The notes below the pieces were generated by a model, which worked only from the letters and a program-made list of their open reading frames with translations, did no database searches and had not been told where the DNA came from. Shown piece after piece: positions 5,782 through 6,572 of a DNA stretch of 6,572 nt. Source of the stretch: an uncultured Collinsella sp. (GTDB lineage: Bacteria; Actinomycetota; Coriobacteriia; Coriobacteriales; Coriobacteriaceae); assembly GCA_900556285.1 (NCBI GenBank), contig USOF01000067.1, forward strand, positions 1 to 6,572. Direction: 5' to 3'. How positions within the stretch are numbered: the stretch's first letter is position 1; every line of letters starts with the position of its first letter. A program made the translations under genes and the position numbers.

Positions 5782-6459
5782 ATGCTGTACGAGTTTTGTG
5801 CCGAGAACTTTGAGCGGGTGCCGGCGGCTATCGATGCCGGTGCAAGGCGCGTCGAGCTGTGCGACAACCTTGCCGTCGGTGGTACCACGCCCTCGGCTGG
5901 CGTTATCAGCGCTACGGTCGGCTATGCTCACGAGCATGACGCGCGAGTGATGTGCATGATTCGCCCGCGTGGCGGTGACTTTCATTACAACCAGGACGAG
6001 CTGCGCATGATGGAGATGGACCTGGGCCTTGCCGTGAGCGCCGGCGTTGACGGCTTGGTCTTTGGCTGCTGCAAGCCCTGCGCTGGCGGATGGGCGCTCG
6101 ACGAGCTTACGCTTGGTGCCCTCGTGATGGCCGCGGGCTGCGCGACCGAGGAGTGCAAGCGCGGGCCCATCGATATTACCTTCCACATGGCCTTCGACCA
6201 GCTCTCGCCCGAGGCTCAGCTCGATGCCGTCGACACACTCGCCGACTGCGGTATCACGCGCATCCTGACGCATGGTGGCGCTGCCGGAACGCCGATCGAG
6301 GACAACCTGGAGCACCTGTCGCGTCTTATCGAGTATGCGGGCGACCGCCTGACCATCCTTCCCGGCGGTGGCATTTCTACGACCAACCGCGATACCGTGG
6401 CGGCGGCACTGGGCGTCTCCGAGCTCCATGGCACCAAGATCGTGCCGCTGGAGGTATAA
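5782..6459 (+). CDS. cutC: CutC/PF03932 family TIM-barrel protein (copper homeostasis CutC-like)
   Basis: A 225-residue protein, slightly shorter than E. coli CutC (about 248). Motifs in order: VELCDNLAVGGTTPS (24-38), IRPRGGDFHY (60-69), FHMAFD (134-139), RILTHGG (160-166), LPGGGI (193-198) and ELHGTKI (214-220). These follow the beta-strand ends of the CutC TIM barrel. Known of the family: it was named for copper tolerance in E. coli, but its biochemical role is unsettled and disputed. It is unrelated to the choline trimethylamine-lyase also called CutC. The protein is cysteine-rich, with a cluster C96, C97, C100 (GCCKPC) where E. coli CutC has no cysteines. The start at 5782 follows homology and the GGGGG tract. 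It is separated from liv by a terminator, so it is a different unit. No convincing promoter was found in 5722-5781. Confidence 0.92.
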   Translation: MLYEFCAENFERVPAAIDAGARRVELCDNLAVGGTTPSAGVISATVGYAHEHDARVMCMIRPRGGDFHYNQDELRMMEMDLGLAVSAGVDGLVFGCCKPCAGGWALDELTLGALVMAAGCATEECKRGPIDITFHMAFDQLSPEAQLDAVDTLADCGITRILTHGGAAGTPIEDNLEHLSRLIEYAGDRLTILPGGGISTTNRDTVAAALGVSELHGTKIVPLEV

Positions 6460-6462
6460 CCC

Positions 6463-6572
6463 GTGGCGCTGGTATTTGACGTTCGGCAGGCGAGCGGTAA
6501 GCCCGACGACAACCGCCGCCCCGGCACCGCGTGCCCCTTTTGCGATACCGAGGAACTCGCCAATATCATCCG
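6463..6572 (+). CDS. N-terminus of an unidentified protein with a CPFC motif, possibly DUF4931 (3' end outside window)
   Basis: An open frame from GTG 6463 runs off the window end with 36 complete codons: MALVFDVRQASGKPDDNRRP, then GTACPFCDTEELANII. GAGG (6451-6454), 8 bases before the GTG and overlapping the end of cutC, can serve as ribosome site. Only 3 bases separate it from the cutC stop, so the two are probably cotranscribed. The pattern of an N-terminal strand, a GKP turn and a CPFC pair followed by an EEL helix recalls DUF4931 proteins (related to the HIT/GalT fold). The match is from memory and covers only the first residues. The CPFC pair could be half of a zinc site. Function unknown. 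Confidence 0.6.
   Translation, partial: MALVFDVRQASGKPDDNRRPGTACPFCDTEELANII

Overview
The window reads as part of a high-GC, Gram-positive gut actinobacterium of the class Coriobacteriia, most like Collinsella. This is inferred from GC-rich coding sequence with strong G/C bias at third codon positions, a lipoprotein receptor with a twin-arginine signal, strong GGAGG-type ribosome binding sites, and general resemblance to Collinsella intergenic repeats. No database search was possible, so genus level is tentative.

Positions 1-5655 hold almost all of a branched-chain amino-acid type (Liv/HAAT) ABC importer locus, all on the + strand. It contains the 3' end of one periplasmic-type binding protein (1-474), a 271-base spacer with a striking AT-rich core, a second complete and clearly paralogous lipoprotein receptor (746-1933), a 139-base spacer with two tandem hairpins, then livH (2073-2954), livM (2955-4043), livG (4033-4893) and livF (4894-5607). 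The four membrane and ATPase genes are packed with stop-start contacts or an 11-base overlap, so they are almost certainly one transcript. The operon closes with a very strong intrinsic terminator at 5618-5655. The order receptor, spacer, receptor, then HMGF matches the well-known livJ / livKHMGF layout of Escherichia coli. It suggests two receptors feeding one LivHMGF translocator.

The terminator is followed directly by a 65-base imperfect inverted repeat (5657-5721), which may be a dispersed repeat or MITE-like element. Next comes a CutC/PF03932 family TIM-barrel protein (5782-6459). Three bases later starts the N-terminus of another gene (6463 to the window end) with a CPFC motif, possibly of the DUF4931 family.

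The window is largely a conventional transporter locus and I see no clear new system. The features most worth checking are the paralogous receptor pair, the AT-rich island between them, the tandem hairpins before livH, the inverted repeat after the terminator, the N-terminal extension of LivG and the cysteine cluster in CutC.
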